The position numbers were made by a program, and so were the translations under genes. From the NCBI GenBank assembly GCA_949358305.1, contig OX442320.1:10308259-10372258 (forward strand): a stretch of DNA of 64,000 nt. Direction: 5' to 3'. The notes under the pieces were generated by a model, which worked only from the letters and a program-made list of their open reading frames with translations, was not told the DNA's origin and searched no databases. The DNA comes from Strigamia acuminata (Eukaryota; Arthropoda; Chilopoda; Geophilomorpha; Linotaeniidae). Below are positions 22,870 through 34,800 of this stretch, piece by piece. Position 1 is the stretch's first letter, and every line of letters starts with the position of its first letter.

Positions 22870-24480
22870 ATCTGTACTTCTATTTATATCTGTATGTCTC
22901 TATAATGCTTTTCGGGTGTTTTGGGTCTTCTTTTTGTATCAGTATACCAGTGAAATGGCTCGGCCAATGGGAGCCCCGCTTCCAGGGCTTCTCTTGAATG
23001 TGGAAAGAGTATAGGTGGTATATTTAATCGTTCATTGTGTTACTTGAGATAGCACTGGGTTGTGTCGATCGATGTTGGTTTGAGAATCTTTGACTTAACT
23101 TTGGAGACACTGTATATGTCGCTGAAGTTAAGTTAGCTTCAATTAAGCGCCACTAAATTTATAAGCTATACTGTATAAGAAGTGTGATTGACGTTTCGAT
23201 CGTCTAGGTTATTCCCCAGAACAACATATGACTATAATTAACCATCTTAGAGCGCTTAACATGAAAAACCATACCATGCCCACATCTTGTAAAATGTTAT
23301 GGGAAAATGTTATTAACATTTAAGGTTAAATTCAAAGACTTTTGATCGATTTTTGTACTATTTTTTTATTTTTATCTCATTTCAATTTGTCTGCACGAAG
23401 CAAAACTACATATTTTATATCATTGAATAGCGAATTTAGTATTAAAATGTTCTCATGTTGTTATTTTATTTTTTTTTAATTCCAACTCATGCATTATGAA
23501 GTATAGAAGTTTCAATTTCAAAATCATTAAATACAGTATATTTTTTTTCTTCCTCTAAATTAAGTTAGAATTGGTTTGAGTTTTGCATGTGATTACATGT
23601 CCCTTTTTGGAATATTTTTTTTCTCTCTTCCCTTCCCTAGCTTTGATCTGTGGAGCATACATAAGCCTAATATCCTGTAACTCTGTCCACAAATGCTCAT
23701 TGGGGACATCTGATGGTGGATTAGAGCAAGTAATTATTAGCCACTAGTGAATTGTCTTTTTGTGGCAATAAATTTGCTGTAAGTGACAAAGGGCATGCAT
23801 TATTGATGTGAAAAAAGGAGTTTTGTTATTTTCAAGTAGGTCTAATTAGCTCATTTACATATTCATAAAGTGATACAAGTGCCCAATTAGTGTTTGAAGA
23901 TTCCATTGACTTTTGTGTGAACATCATCAGCACTTGAATATTGAGTTTTTAGAAATAAAATAAAATAATAATAAAAAAATTATTTTAATAGTCAATTAAT
24001 TATCCTTTTTGAGGTTTTTTATTTTTTTATTTTTGGTGATTTAACATGACATGTGAATTTTTTTTTTTAAATATAATTTATTATCTTGGGGAGAATAAAA
24101 AAAAATAAAACTGGCTGTTAGAGGAATTGAAGCGTGCATAAAAAGAAGGATAATAAGCTTATTAGAATGACATAACAAGTGGAAATTGCTTGGATCATGT
24201 TCCCCATTTAATTTTTCTTCCACACATATGGAATATAATAAAAAAAAAATTAAGAAACACCAAAAAAAGTGCAAAATGAATAAAAATGGAATAAATTTGT
24301 CACGGTTCAAGTTGCTATTCCTTATTTGATTTTAATGAAATTTGCGGTGTGCTGCAGTGAAGCATGTCGTACTCCCCTAACGCTAAAACAGCGGCTTTTA
24401 TAAGTTAAAGAAGTGATTTCAATCAATCTTAATCCTCTTATTTGAATTCTCAGAGATATTATGTAAAAAATATTTCCGAG
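22870..24480. other. Non-coding, nothing recognised
   Basis: AT-rich with poly-T and poly-A runs. A hydrophobic minus-strand frame at 24041-24310 arises from T/A-rich DNA. Confidence 0.35.
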
Positions 24481-24486
24481 AAAGCT

Positions 24487-24566
24487 CACTGCTTGAAATT
24501 TCATACAATCTTTACATCAGATTTACTTGACTTTCCGGTAAAGTAAATATGAAATTTCAAGCAGTG
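24487..24566. repeat. Perfect 19-bp inverted repeat
   Basis: CACTGCTTGAAATTTCATA (24487-24505) and its exact complement (24548-24566) around a 42-bp loop. Possibly a short foldback element or a structured RNA segment. Confidence 0.85.
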
Positions 24567-24639
24567 GCTTCAGCAAGTGGAATTGTTCGTAAGTCCAGCA
24601 AAGGTGGAAAAATTGTTAATCCGAATTAAAGAAAACATT

Positions 24640-24725
24640 TTCAATCTATTATTTTTTATTAGAAATTAACAAAGGTAGATATTAAACCAAAATTTTAATC
24701 TTACTTTGACAAGTACAACAGCTGT
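24640..24725 (+). repeat. Dispersed repeat shared with 33650-33730
   Basis: Both contain TTTTAATCTTACTTTGAMAAGTACAACA preceded by TAGAAATTAAY. A neighbouring block at 24758-24790 (TCTTTGAAAGTTCGTAACTC) recurs at 50388-50420. Confidence 0.6.
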
Positions 24726-24949
24726 CTTACAGTGCCTGACACGCGAGATTTTAAGTTCGTATCTTTGAAAGTTCGTAACTCAAATGTTTCAAGAAGTCAT
24801 TTATCGTAGTCTGTCTTGACTATAGTATTTGAAACAGTAATGGAGCATGCAAATAACGTGACCGTTGGTGTAGTTGAGATTTACATAACTGACTAGTTTA
24901 TTCAGAAAGGCAGTGTGACAAATTAACAAGAAAGAAGTGACCTGCATTG

Positions 24950-25290
24950 GAGTGAAGAACGCTCCATACAGCGTCAATCCGTCTTTTGTAGTTGGAAACG
25001 TCGACCGTGCTGCATTGTATTCAACGCTCTGCTACCATCGGTCTCGTTTCGAATTTGAGTCGATCGAGAGATTAGAGAGGGCGCCAAATGAGTCCTTATT
25101 AGCGACACCCCGCTTTTAACGCCGTCCTTTTCCCTTCTCTTAATTAGCTGCGACATTTGATCCGTTTTTGCATTGATTTCGCACATTGAAATATCTGTTT
25201 TCGTGTTTGCTTTAGGTAACCAATGCAGTTTCGTGTCCTGATGGATGTAATAACAAAAATTCCCTGGTCTTGGTAAGTGCAAAGGAAAAA
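24950..25290. promoter_or_regulatory. Possible regulatory island
   Basis: Complex sequence with CpGs in AT-rich DNA (GACCGTGCTGCATTGT, TCTCTTAATTAGCTGCGACA). Short frames on both strands lack domains. About 3.5 kb upstream of Sp8/9. Judged by texture only. Confidence 0.25.
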
Positions 25291-25757
25291 AAAATAGAAA
25301 TTCCACGATTTAAATTTTAAATCAAAATTTAAATTTAAATTTAAAAAAAAAATGTAATTTATACATTTACACTTATTGTGTAACGCTCCGACTGCGTGGT
25401 AACACGAATTTGAGTATTTGACCTTCGAGACGGAATTTCTCAGACGAGACTCGCATTCGTTTTTTGCTGGCGAACCGCAGCGCTAACAAATGAAGAGTGC
25501 GGTCAAAAGTCAGTGAGATGAACATCTTTAGGATGACGTCACGTGGTTATAAGTTATTATGTGAGCCACGCCTTCTCGCACCGAACCCTGGTTCCACCAC
25601 TGACCCGATCAACCGACAAAAACTGTTATTAACTTATTGAAGGCGGACTCGCAGCTCAAATCAATTTCATAATGGATCAGTTTTATTTATTTATTTAGCA
25701 TGTGAGGAAAACACATGTTGCCACATTGTTAAGGTGTAGAAGCAAAGCGTAGTGTAT

Positions 25758-25796
25758 AATGTGCCAAATTCAAACGATTAATTCCATTTTTTGCAC
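25758..25796 (+). repeat. Dispersed block shared with 63851-63887
   Basis: TGCCAAATTCAAACGATTAATTCC then ATTTTTTGCACACG here, and ATGCCAAATTCTAACACTAAATTCC then ATTTTTTGCACACG at 63.85 kb. About 33 of 38 positions agree by eye. Confidence 0.6.
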
Positions 25797-26361
25797 ACGG
25801 GTGAATAGAAATAAAGATTTCTAAAAATTGTTGGCGCAGCGAGGGATTTTTCTTTGATTACGGTGTTATGTCAATGGTGATCTATACGAATGAAAGTAAC
25901 TATAGGCGGACTCACTTATAATGCTTTGATGGATTCAGGAGCATTTCAATGCTTTAGTATCGGATACGTACCTCATTAAACGCGGTATTCTTTACAACGA
26001 GGTTAGAAAGTACAAAATGCATTTTTTGTGCGAAAAATACGACTTTTTGTAATTATTGGGGAAATTCTGTGAATAGAGTGCGGGTGGTCTATGAGAGCAT
26101 TTACACTATGTAGATGTGGCCGTGCCGCGTGGTTTTGCAGATGTTATTATTTATAATTAAAATCAAATAAAAACCTTAAAAGGGAATGGCAAAATCTATA
26201 CAGAAAGCCACTTTTTGGGATGATAATTATTTAACGCTTTTGCTTTCCAAGTGTCCACACGTTCAGTACTCACGGAATATTTGCTTTCAAACCAATAAGC
26301 ACATTTCTACCGATAACTTCATCTATAAATTAACCAAAACATCTTCGCGGCTGTTAATATA

Positions 26362-26618
26362 TAGAGTGTATAGCCTCGATTATCGGAGCACTGGTTATAC
26401 GAACGATCGGTTATCCGAACAGCAGTAAGCGATTTTTTAATCAGTTTTAAATGTTTTTGACAGTTTTTATCCATTTTTGGTCAGTTCTAATGCTTTCTAA
26501 CTATATATTTTAATGACTTTTTATTTTCACGGGCAGTACAGTACGTGTATAAACCTAACGTTTGATTAACCAAACAACCACGTTCCCAATTAGTTCGGAT
26601 AATCACCGCTCTACCGTA
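26362..26618. mobile_element. Possible pogo/Tigger-like MITE
   Basis: Left TAGAGTGTATAGCCTCGATTATCGGA and right TTCGGATAATCACCGCTCTA are imperfect inverse copies. TTATCCGAAC-type motifs are typical of pogo-class termini. It shares GTTCCCAATTAGTT with the fragment at 20279-20340. Confidence 0.5.
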
Positions 26619-26899
26619 ATTACATTTTCAAAATCGTCAGGTCTCTCTAACTCGCCTTCTATATACAATCAATTATACTACAGCCAAAATTTAGAAATTG
26701 GACAATTCCTAAATTAGCAACATTTATTTTACTTAGTATAATCGTGATTTTGCTTCATTCTACTCGCAAAATACGAATTAACGAAACTCGTGTTCCGACA
26801 TATTTGCTTAACTCCGATGCATTACATTTATTGGGTGCAAGTTGATATACACCAAGTTATTAATAATTCCGTGTAATGCACGTCGAGTCGCGTACACAA

Positions 26900-27330
26900 A
26901 TAATTTATTTAAAATCGGACAAGTAAATTATTCACGCCTAACTAGAACTAAATAAAAATCCGCCTCGTTAAACATTGGAGAGTTAAATTAATACCCTTTG
27001 AGACAAATGTGAAGCATCGTCCAATAAACCAACCCTCGAAAGTGTTATTAAACGCAATTTATTGAGTGGCGCGCACGCAAATTCCTATCTGACCTTCCCG
27101 GTCATTATTGAGAAACGGCCGAGAGAAAAGCAAGAAATGGCCGCCGATGGGTTTAGCGCGCGGCGTTGCGCGGTGTTGATTGCAATAATAGAAGCTAGAA
27201 AACGTTCTTATGTAGTGGTAATGGGGGTTAGGTAAACAGTTTTAAGGGTGGCTGAAGGGGCCGAACTAAGCTCCGCCAGGGGGTGCCACAAATGAGTAGC
27301 GTGGCGCCAAAAAGACTTGTACGAGACACC
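26900..27330. promoter_or_regulatory. GC-rich island upstream of Sp8/9
   Basis: Includes TGAGTGGCGCGCACGCAAAT, GGTCATTATTGAGAAACGGC and GATGGGTTTAGCGCGCGGCG, then a near-consensus CTCF site at 27273-27286. No open frame of note. It lies 1.1 kb before the promoter island, so it may be a distal promoter element or insulator. Confidence 0.3.
27273..27286 (+). promoter_or_regulatory. Near-consensus CTCF site
   Basis: CCGCCAGGGGGTGC fits CCRSYAGRKGGCRS-type CTCF consensus at all but one position (T for C in GGC). Same orientation as the site at 28326. Confidence 0.4.
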
Positions 27331-27559
27331 CATTTGTTTTAAGCGCTTTTGCCTTTTTTAATGCTTTTTCTTCTTTGAGCGCTGTGCGCCGCGCTTTCCC
27401 ACCTCCTTAAAACTTAAACAAAAGACCCGTGTCCATCCTCGCCACCCCCCGTCACCCCCCGAACCCACTACTACATCGGTAAGCACTAATTACAGAGCCC
27501 TTGTTCTTGTTTCTGCTCGTGTGGGGTTCCCAACTCAATTGGCTTTGGGGAAACTCAAT

Positions 27560-27800
27560 TTTTACTGGTTTTTTTTTTGTTTTTTTGAAGTGACCACACA
27601 TTTGGCTGCCATTTTTTTTTTTTTAATTTTTTTTTTTTTTTGTTTTGATTTTGGACATATTTTTCTGGTAATTGCAATCTGTTTGCAGGTAATTTGTAAG
27701 TTGATAATTTGACAGGTGTTTATTTGTGCTATGGACCACATGTGACCTGGGTGTGTTGATTTTTTTTTTTTTTTTTTTAATTTTTTAGTTTTTTTTTTTT
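27560..27800. repeat. Poly-T / poly-A-rich low-complexity DNA
   Basis: Several T runs of 9-18. The Lys-rich minus-strand frame 27562-27930 is an artefact of these runs. Confidence 0.85.
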
Positions 27801-28249
27801 TGTGTGATTTTTGGAATAGATTTTTGGGGTTAAAGTTGGTGTCGGGCACGAAGAGGAGTTCTCGATGGCCGCCATTGGTGGGAAATGAAGAGAGGGATTC
27901 GTTTCTGTCTTTGTTTAATTTTCGCCACAAGAAGTGGGAGGTTGTTAGTTGAGGAGTTGGCCGCTGCGAGCGCTCTGGTGCAGCCTGTCAAGGAGCTTGG
28001 CTCCGCCTATCGACGAGTGGGTGGGAGAGGCGGAGTTGTGTGTGAATAATCGCATGTTGGTATCTGTGCACTGCATAATGAATCGCGTAGGAAACTGAAT
28101 TGTGGTAAAATCCATTCGTATTATGCGTTTTTAAAAAAAAAATAAAAAATAGCGAATTTTTTAAAAAAATATACATTTTTTAAATTTTCGAAATGAAAAG
28201 CGACTTAAAACGGTCGTTTTCGTCTAGAAAAAGGCCCAAATCGTGTTAG

Positions 28250-28745
28250 AAAACGTTAAAAACGCGTGCCAAATGCAAATTCTGAGCGATTGATTCGGAA
28301 TGGGCTATTTTAGTTTGGTGGCGCGCCGCTAGATGGCGCCAAAACGCGGCGCGCATACCTCGTCTGCCGAGAGGGCGTGACTTGAGCCCATCAGTCAAAC
28401 ACGGTGTTCCTTTTGGATTGGCTCGAATCGGGATCCCTCTTCTCGACACATTCCAGGAATTAACAGGATACAAGCAGGGCGTGCCCAAGATGGGCGGGTT
28501 CGAATTTTCCAAACGGAGGCTTCGCTGACCCACCCACCACAAGTGGTGTGAGTCAGTTCGCGGCCGACGCTTGAGCGAGTCGCATGCACACATCGACAGC
28601 TCCCGCAGCCGCAAGTCCGTCGTTAGGCTTAACCCAAACACTCGGTCACATTTGCTCACATTGTTGAACCCGATCCCCGATATCCCGTTGCAATTCGATC
28701 CACTCTCACCCGACGTCGCGCCCGGGATAGGCTTATTCAACTCAC
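28250..28745 (+). promoter_or_regulatory. GC-rich promoter/5'UTR island of Sp8/9
   Basis: A GC- and CpG-rich block in otherwise AT-rich DNA, directly upstream of the first coding exon. It holds a CTCF-consensus match (28326-28339), an overlapping E2F-like GGCGCCAAAA, and a 9-bp inverted repeat GCGCGCCGC / GCGGCGCGC (28321-28329, 28346-28354). Overlapping open frames on both strands (for example minus 28246-28740) show no recognisable domain and look like low-stop shadows of GC-rich DNA. No TATA box is evident, and the transcription start cannot be placed by eye. An in-frame TAG at 28728-28730 makes the ATG at 28746 the first available start. Confidence 0.6.
28326..28339 (+). promoter_or_regulatory. 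Consensus CTCF-like site in Sp8/9 promoter island
   Basis: CCGCTAGATGGCGC matches the conserved bilaterian CTCF core CCRSYAGRKGGCRS at every position. It overlaps GGCGCCAAAA, an E2F-type site, and sits between the arms of a 9-bp inverted repeat. Confidence 0.55.
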
Positions 28746-28808
28746 ATGCTAACGGACTTAAGCGATCGAAGCGAAGTTTATTCCGCTCAGTATGGATTTT
28801 TCCCCAAG
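28746..28808 (+). CDS. Sp8/9: Sp8/9 coding exon 1 (21 codons)
   Basis: ATG at 28746, 21 codons beginning [11 protein letters not shown] and ending YGFFPK, then the donor AAG|GTAGGA at 28809. The phase is 0, matching the phase-0 acceptor of the exon at 34317, so the product reads YGFFPK then [12 protein letters not shown]. Vertebrate Sp7/8/9 also begin with a very short first coding exon ahead of the SP box (family knowledge). The start is fixed by an in-frame stop 15 nt upstream. The context at -3 is C, which is weak. The alternative ATG at 28792 is in another frame and would splice out of frame. Confidence 0.72.
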
Positions 28809-31800
28809 GTAGGAAAACGAATAATTAACTCATTTACAACGTTTTGCTTAAATTTTTTCAATGATTAGAAGACTGTTTTAGCGTTTTTTAAGCATTTTTT
28901 AAGGTTTTTTAAGGTTTTCGGGGGTTTGGGGCGTAAAAATGTCTTTTTTCCACACTTTTTGGATCGATAAATTGATCTTTTGTTGTTTGTTTTAATCTGT
29001 TTGTTGGTTCTTTCGAATTGTGAGGGTGTAAAATGATTTTTTTATATATATATTTTTATTTATTAACTGTCAATAAGCTCTACTTTGTTATTTTGTAAAT
29101 GTTTATCTCGGGTTTCGATCGTTTTTATCAGGTACACAAAGAGTTTTTATTCGATATTTTTCCCCCTTTATGGTTATTGTCCTGTAAAATTTTTTTTTAT
29201 TTATTTATCTGTTTGTTTGTTCGTTCATTTCGACATCTTGATTTCGCAAGTGCGATTTCTCCATTCGCTAGATAATAACGCAAGAATTAAGCCAAGTATG
29301 AGTACACATAAGCAGTTTCCTACGCCGGAAACCAGTCTGTCCACAGAAATTTTGTCTACAGAAAAAATCAGTTCCCGCAGACGTTATGTATCGTTGGATT
29401 TTGGAATTTTAGACATTTATTTCTTAATTTATCGCTGAACAGTAGCGGGTTTGATGAACCGTTTGAAAGATTTGAAAAAAAAAGAATTGGATCGGTGTAA
29501 ATAGAAAGCGCGGGTCGTAAATTAGTTTAGAAAACAGCAACAGGCAAAAGAAAGCAGCGAAAGCTAATAAACAACGAACGGCAACCGATACAAAATGACT
29601 CCTGCTGCGCCGGCCACGACACCTTTGTGCTCACTGTGCGCACTCGGCCAAAGCGCTTGCAAAATGGCGCCAATTAACTAGGACTGGACGAATGAGTAAT
29701 TAAAGAATAAACTCCGGGCAGGTTTTCGGGTGGAATCGGTTCGTTTTTCAACGCTTTTCGCGCTTTTTCGGCGGGTTTTCGAGGGGAAAATGTGGCGCGG
29801 GTTCATTAATTATGTGCGAGGCGAAGCTCGAGGTTGCCAGATGTTGTAAGTTACGATTTCGCATTGTCTTTAGGCCTAATGGTTTTTCTTAATATCCAAT
29901 TGCACCTGGTAGCCAAGAAATGCCATAAATAAAGCGCAAACTTAATTACTTGCAACAAACGAATTTGTTATTTAATTTTTTTTTTAATTTTTTTGTTTTT
30001 AAATTTTAAATTTAAATTTAATTAATTTTGGAGTTAATTAAATTTAGGCTTAAAATGATAATTTTTTTTTTGTCGGTGATTTTTGGGGGTTCGGGAGGGG
30101 GAATTTTTGGTGTTTATTCGCTATGAGTTGCAGACACACGACAGTTCGAGGTACCGCCGCAGGGTGTCGCTGTTAACAACTGCCCTAACACATGAAAGGC
30201 CCTAGTTGACAACTAGGGCCACAGTTGGAGGCCCCAGCTTGGCATTGAAAGTGCACAAAGCGCCATCACCGCGTTCTGTATCACCCCTCGCCAAAAGCAG
30301 CGTCTCATTTGGAATACCCCACCATCCCATCCCATCCCAGCCCATCGCATCCCCCAAGGGATACTTGAAGACTCCTCCACCCTGTTCTCAAAAGTCGTCA
30401 ACCTCTTTGAGACCCAGAAACACATCTATTTATAGCTTTTGGTTGGTTGCGCGCATTTGGGACAACAATGCTTTGGGGCAACTGTTTTGCCAGTTTTTTG
30501 TGAGTTTGCAGTTCTGTTTCCGGTTTGCGTTTGTGATTATTTAAATGAGGTGACAGATTTACATAATTGTTGTAATTATGGAAATAAATGGGAAAATAAT
30601 GTTGCTAATTTTTATTTTAATGTTTAGTTGTGTTTTTTGTTTATCGTATTTTATCGGCTCTTATTCAAAACTGCCATTTTTGTCAGCAATTACAATTTCG
30701 GTTTTTCGTTCTTACGTTTGTTTAATGTAACGAGCGAAGTCTGAACGAAGCGTATGTTCATCGTTAGTGAGGTTAAATATGGAAACAATAGCATAGTTTT
30801 GCAAAAATACGGTATCTCTCTCTCATTCTTTCTTCAAAGCACATTACGTGAGTTAGATCCATTAAGAACATAAAACCACGTAATAGTATTCTTGGTGTCT
30901 CAGCCACGGCTACTATTCGAGGGCGACTTTTAATCGGTAAAATACGGTATTTGAATATTTTTTTGTACGTTTGAATATTTTTTTGTATATTTTTTGTGGG
31001 TTGGTATAGAGAGCCTTGAAATGAGGTATTGTATCGACTAAAACCTGTTAGATTGGATCATTATATTGAACTACTTTTGAGATTCCGAAGCGAACCGGGG
31101 TCAAATAGATTTCCAAGGATGATAAAAAATGTGCCAACATGTTTGGTAATAAACACTAGATAGAAATCGAGCTGAAAAAAATGGAAATAAAAATAAGAAA
31201 ACGAAGCAGGAAAGTCTGAAAAGTTGAAATTGGGAAATGAATGGACGATTTTATATTTTCTTCTGTGTTCATTGGTCACTAGGCGCATTCATCAATTTTA
31301 GACTGGTTTAAAAAATATAAATAAGTTGAAACGAGTGTATGTGTGAATGCGCCTGCTAAGTACGATAATCAAGCCGAAGTCAGCCAAGCAAGATGCCGCA
31401 AAACAGACGTCGTTTTGCCGCATTTATACAAAATTAAATAGCTACGATTTGATATTAGAAGAGCATTAGCATTGCTGATGTGTTGTGCGGTGATGACGGG
31501 TCTTCAAAACCCGGAAATGTGTAGTAGACTTATCCCACTTGATAAAAAGTGCACCGTTAACTCGAGAAATGTGTCGACTAACGGTGTTTGCTACCCCATG
31601 CGGGGAAAGCGCCAGTTGCCGAAATCAAGGCATCCGCGATGCTGGATTTTGATGTCGATGTGTTTGCCATCTATGCACAGAATCGTGTATTAATAGTTAA
31701 TGAATAACAGTGTGGGCAATATACCTTTGAATAGTTTCTATGGACACATTTGTGAATGACTCGAAAGCATTACAATGTGGGCCAGCCTGGCACAAGTTGG

Positions 31801-34800
31801 TACCAGTGGCGGACTGGCCAGGGTGTCCCACTGGTGGGACGCAATAGCAATGTGTTTCTGTATTTCTAACTGCGAGAAGGTTTAACGCATGTTAGAGTTG
31901 TGAAAATAAATGAATAAACTAGACGTAAAGGGTTATCCGGTTCCCAAAACTAGATAATTATATTTAGTTTCAAAACTGATAAGTTGGCTTAGGATAAGCT
32001 AGCTGTGTTCGCACTACATTTATACAACTAGTTTTAAAGAGTTAAGCTAGCGTAACTGTCGCACGAACGGGGTATTTGGAGATAGTATAAAATTCAATGC
32101 GCCGGAGATGAAGTGGGTCGCGGAAGATCGTCTTTCTAAAAAGGCGGCCATAATGTTAGAAAGTTTGATAAGGTGCGCCCTCTTTGTCTCCTGACGAGCA
32201 ATATTTTTAGACCTCGAAAAGTCGGTCTGGTTAACGAAAAGTGTGGATCGCTTAATTCAAACTTTATTCTGGTGGCATAGATGTTGAGAGGTTTAATTTG
32301 TAGTGTAAAAAAATTGACATAATTTGTAAATGGATCAACTTTCGTTTGTTGCACCTCGGACCAGTGGACCACATTCACCCATAATGAACATTTCCCCTGC
32401 AGGCGGCGCTTGTTTTCCTTGTTTTTTTTGGTTTGGTGGAATTAACTGATTTTTATAGAGATGATAGGAAGGGGAAGGGAAAAGAAAGAAAAAATTGAAG
32501 TTTGTGATGTAAGCTTAAACGGATAAGGCGACCTCCTGTGGTGTTTGGTTGAACTTCACACAAGTGTCTGGAGAAGTATAGACCGTTTTGACAGTTCTCA
32601 GCCCAAGGGCCTCCCAGTTGGGCCAGGAGATGGGGGTGGGATGGGTGTTGGCAAAAACTTCTTCTCATGACCTTCGCGAGTATCCAATATTTTCTGCCTT
32701 GTCTTTATCCGGCGCACAACTCCCTCGGAAAAAGAATGAGTTAGGCCTAAAGGAAATATTTAAAGTGAAAAGGTATCAGGAAGCAATTATCCTGTTTTTG
32801 TTTTTCTCTCCTTTTCCATGTAGATATTGGTGGAAAAATAGGCCTAAAACATAAAAATATCCAGAGATTATGTCGCAGTTTTTTCTGGCCTGGTTTTAGA
32901 CGATTCGGAAGACAATACATCGCAAAATGCGATCGTTGCCAACGTTGTAAACCCGTACAGAGGAAAATATATATATGTATATATCCAGTCGTCTTTCTTT
33001 ATTTCTTTTATTGCGGATGCAAACTCATCCCCATGCGCCACGTAACAACGCGTATACAAAAAAAAAAGTCAGTTAGGAGTTAATTTGCGTTTGGTGGGGC
33101 CTCTATTCAGCACATGTTGTGAGAAATTAAAATGATAGGGAATTTATATTTGAAAACAACAGACTTGACAGCTGTGCTTGGTTTGAATGGTGTCTGACTT
33201 TTCGATGTGGTGGATACAGTTTGGTGTCGTAAATTTACTGTTTTTGGTGAGTCTGGGATCAAATATCCTTTTAATTATCACTGGTATCATCTTCGAAAGT
33301 GAAGTGAAGTGAAGTGAAGTGGCGGCGCCATTTTTTTTTTTTTTTTTTTTTTTTGTTGGTGGATATTGACTGCAGTTGAGTTGGGTTGAGGGAGATCTCT
33401 CTCTCTCTCTCTCTCATCCTTCAAATTTCTGACAAAAAAATTACAGTTAATGGGCATGTCAAAAAATGTCTGTGTGAGGAATGTTTTCACATATTTTGAT
33501 GAACAATCGAGTTGGATACAATGGGAATGAATGATAATCAGGAACTGTTTAGTGTTTTTGAGGAGTTTGAACAGCGTTTAAAGCCGTTGAACTTTGAGTT
33601 AAAGAGAGATCGATGTACAGTAAGTTCCATTTAGAAAAAGTTGAAAAAAAATGTTAATCGTAATCAATAAAATTAATTTCTTAGAAATTAATTAAACAAA
33701 ATTTTTAATCTTACTTTGAAAAGTACAACACAATTACGAAAGTACTTTTACTCACTTTGTTTGGTGTCCATTCTGTTTATAGAAACGCCACAGTCTAAAA
33801 GACGGTTTTTGGATTTTTTTTTTTCCTTCGAAAATTTAAATTTAAATTTTACAAACCTGAAGATCGACTTCACCGAAAAGTACTACACTTGTCTTTATTT
33901 CTTGAATGACGCCCCAGTTTTACACTTGACTGTTCATTTGTTTCCATTACACACTTAAACCTAACCTTGAGTTTATAGCACTACTGTAAAATCATTAGCA
34001 ACAACACCCTCTCGAGGGGGTCAAAGAAAACGACCTTCTGAATGCAGCTAACTTCGAGGAGTGGAGCGCCCATTAGCTCCATGTGGGAGGAGGATGGGTT
34101 GGGTCGTCTTCCCTCAGAGGGTGTCATTCGCCAACCCCCTTAAAGACACCCCCCAACACAAAAAAAAACTAATGAACCAAAGTCTCAATTTAATTAAATT
34201 TTAAAAAAAAATTAAAAAAAAAATCGTATTTTTGCCAAAGTACGGTATTGTTAACGTATTTAACGTTATATTTGAATATTTGAATTTTGTATTGATTTTT
34301 GTTGTGTTTTTTGCAGGACCACGGTCGACTGGGGGGCACCCCGCTAGCGATGCTGGCTGCTCAGTGTAACAAACTGTCCAACAAGAGTCCTCCACCTCTG
34401 GCAGACGCAGCTGTTGGTAAAGGGTTCCATCCGTGGAAGAAAGGCAACTTGGCAGTTACAGCTAGCGGAACGTCGGTGGCCACGTCTCTGCCGCTCACGT
34501 CCAGTCAGCAACGCGTCGGCGCACTGAGCAACAGCAACTCGCTGTCCAACTACCAAAGGGCGGGCGGAGTGAGCTCGGCCTGCAGCGGCGCTTCGGCCTA
34601 CCCGTCAGCCGGCGACCTGTTTTACCAGACCGGCGGTCAAGTGGACGGCAACCAGCAGGCGGCTTTGCTCGGCAAGGCGCACGGCGACGCGGCGCATTTG
34701 TCCACGGCCGGCATGAGCACGATGTACTCGAGAGTCGACCCCTACCACAGCTGGACGTTCAACATGAACGCGATGGCGGCGAGCGGCGCGCACACGGGCA

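Larger units (their letters stand above)
28809..34316 (+). other. Sp8/9 intron 1 (about 5.5 kb)
   Basis: Runs from GTAGGA to TTTTTTGCAG. It carries GC-richer islands (29560-29830, 30150-30430) that might be intronic enhancers, a Tc1/mariner-like MITE (30642-30950), a decayed element with a possible Harbinger remnant (31283-32104), GTGAA and CT microsatellites (33297-33320, 33396-33415), a T run (33332-33354), and a MITE fragment about 50 bp before the acceptor (34224-34268). A frame at 30206-30544 is open for 112 codons and GC-rich but has no domain, so I do not call it a gene. Confidence 0.7.

Noticed and set aside
28246-28740. 164-codon minus-strand frame over the Sp8/9 promoter island
   Set aside because: No domain and no splice context; GC-rich DNA has few stops. 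The plus-strand exon and 5'UTR explain the composition.
28792-28808. ATG at 28792 (MDFSP) as the Sp8/9 start
   Set aside because: It would reach the donor in phase 2 and join the 34317 exon out of frame; the ATG at 28746 joins in phase 0.
29595-29682. ATG-started short frame [14 protein letters not shown]... in Sp8/9 intron 1 as an alternative first exon
   Set aside because: It ends at TAG without a phase-0 donor.
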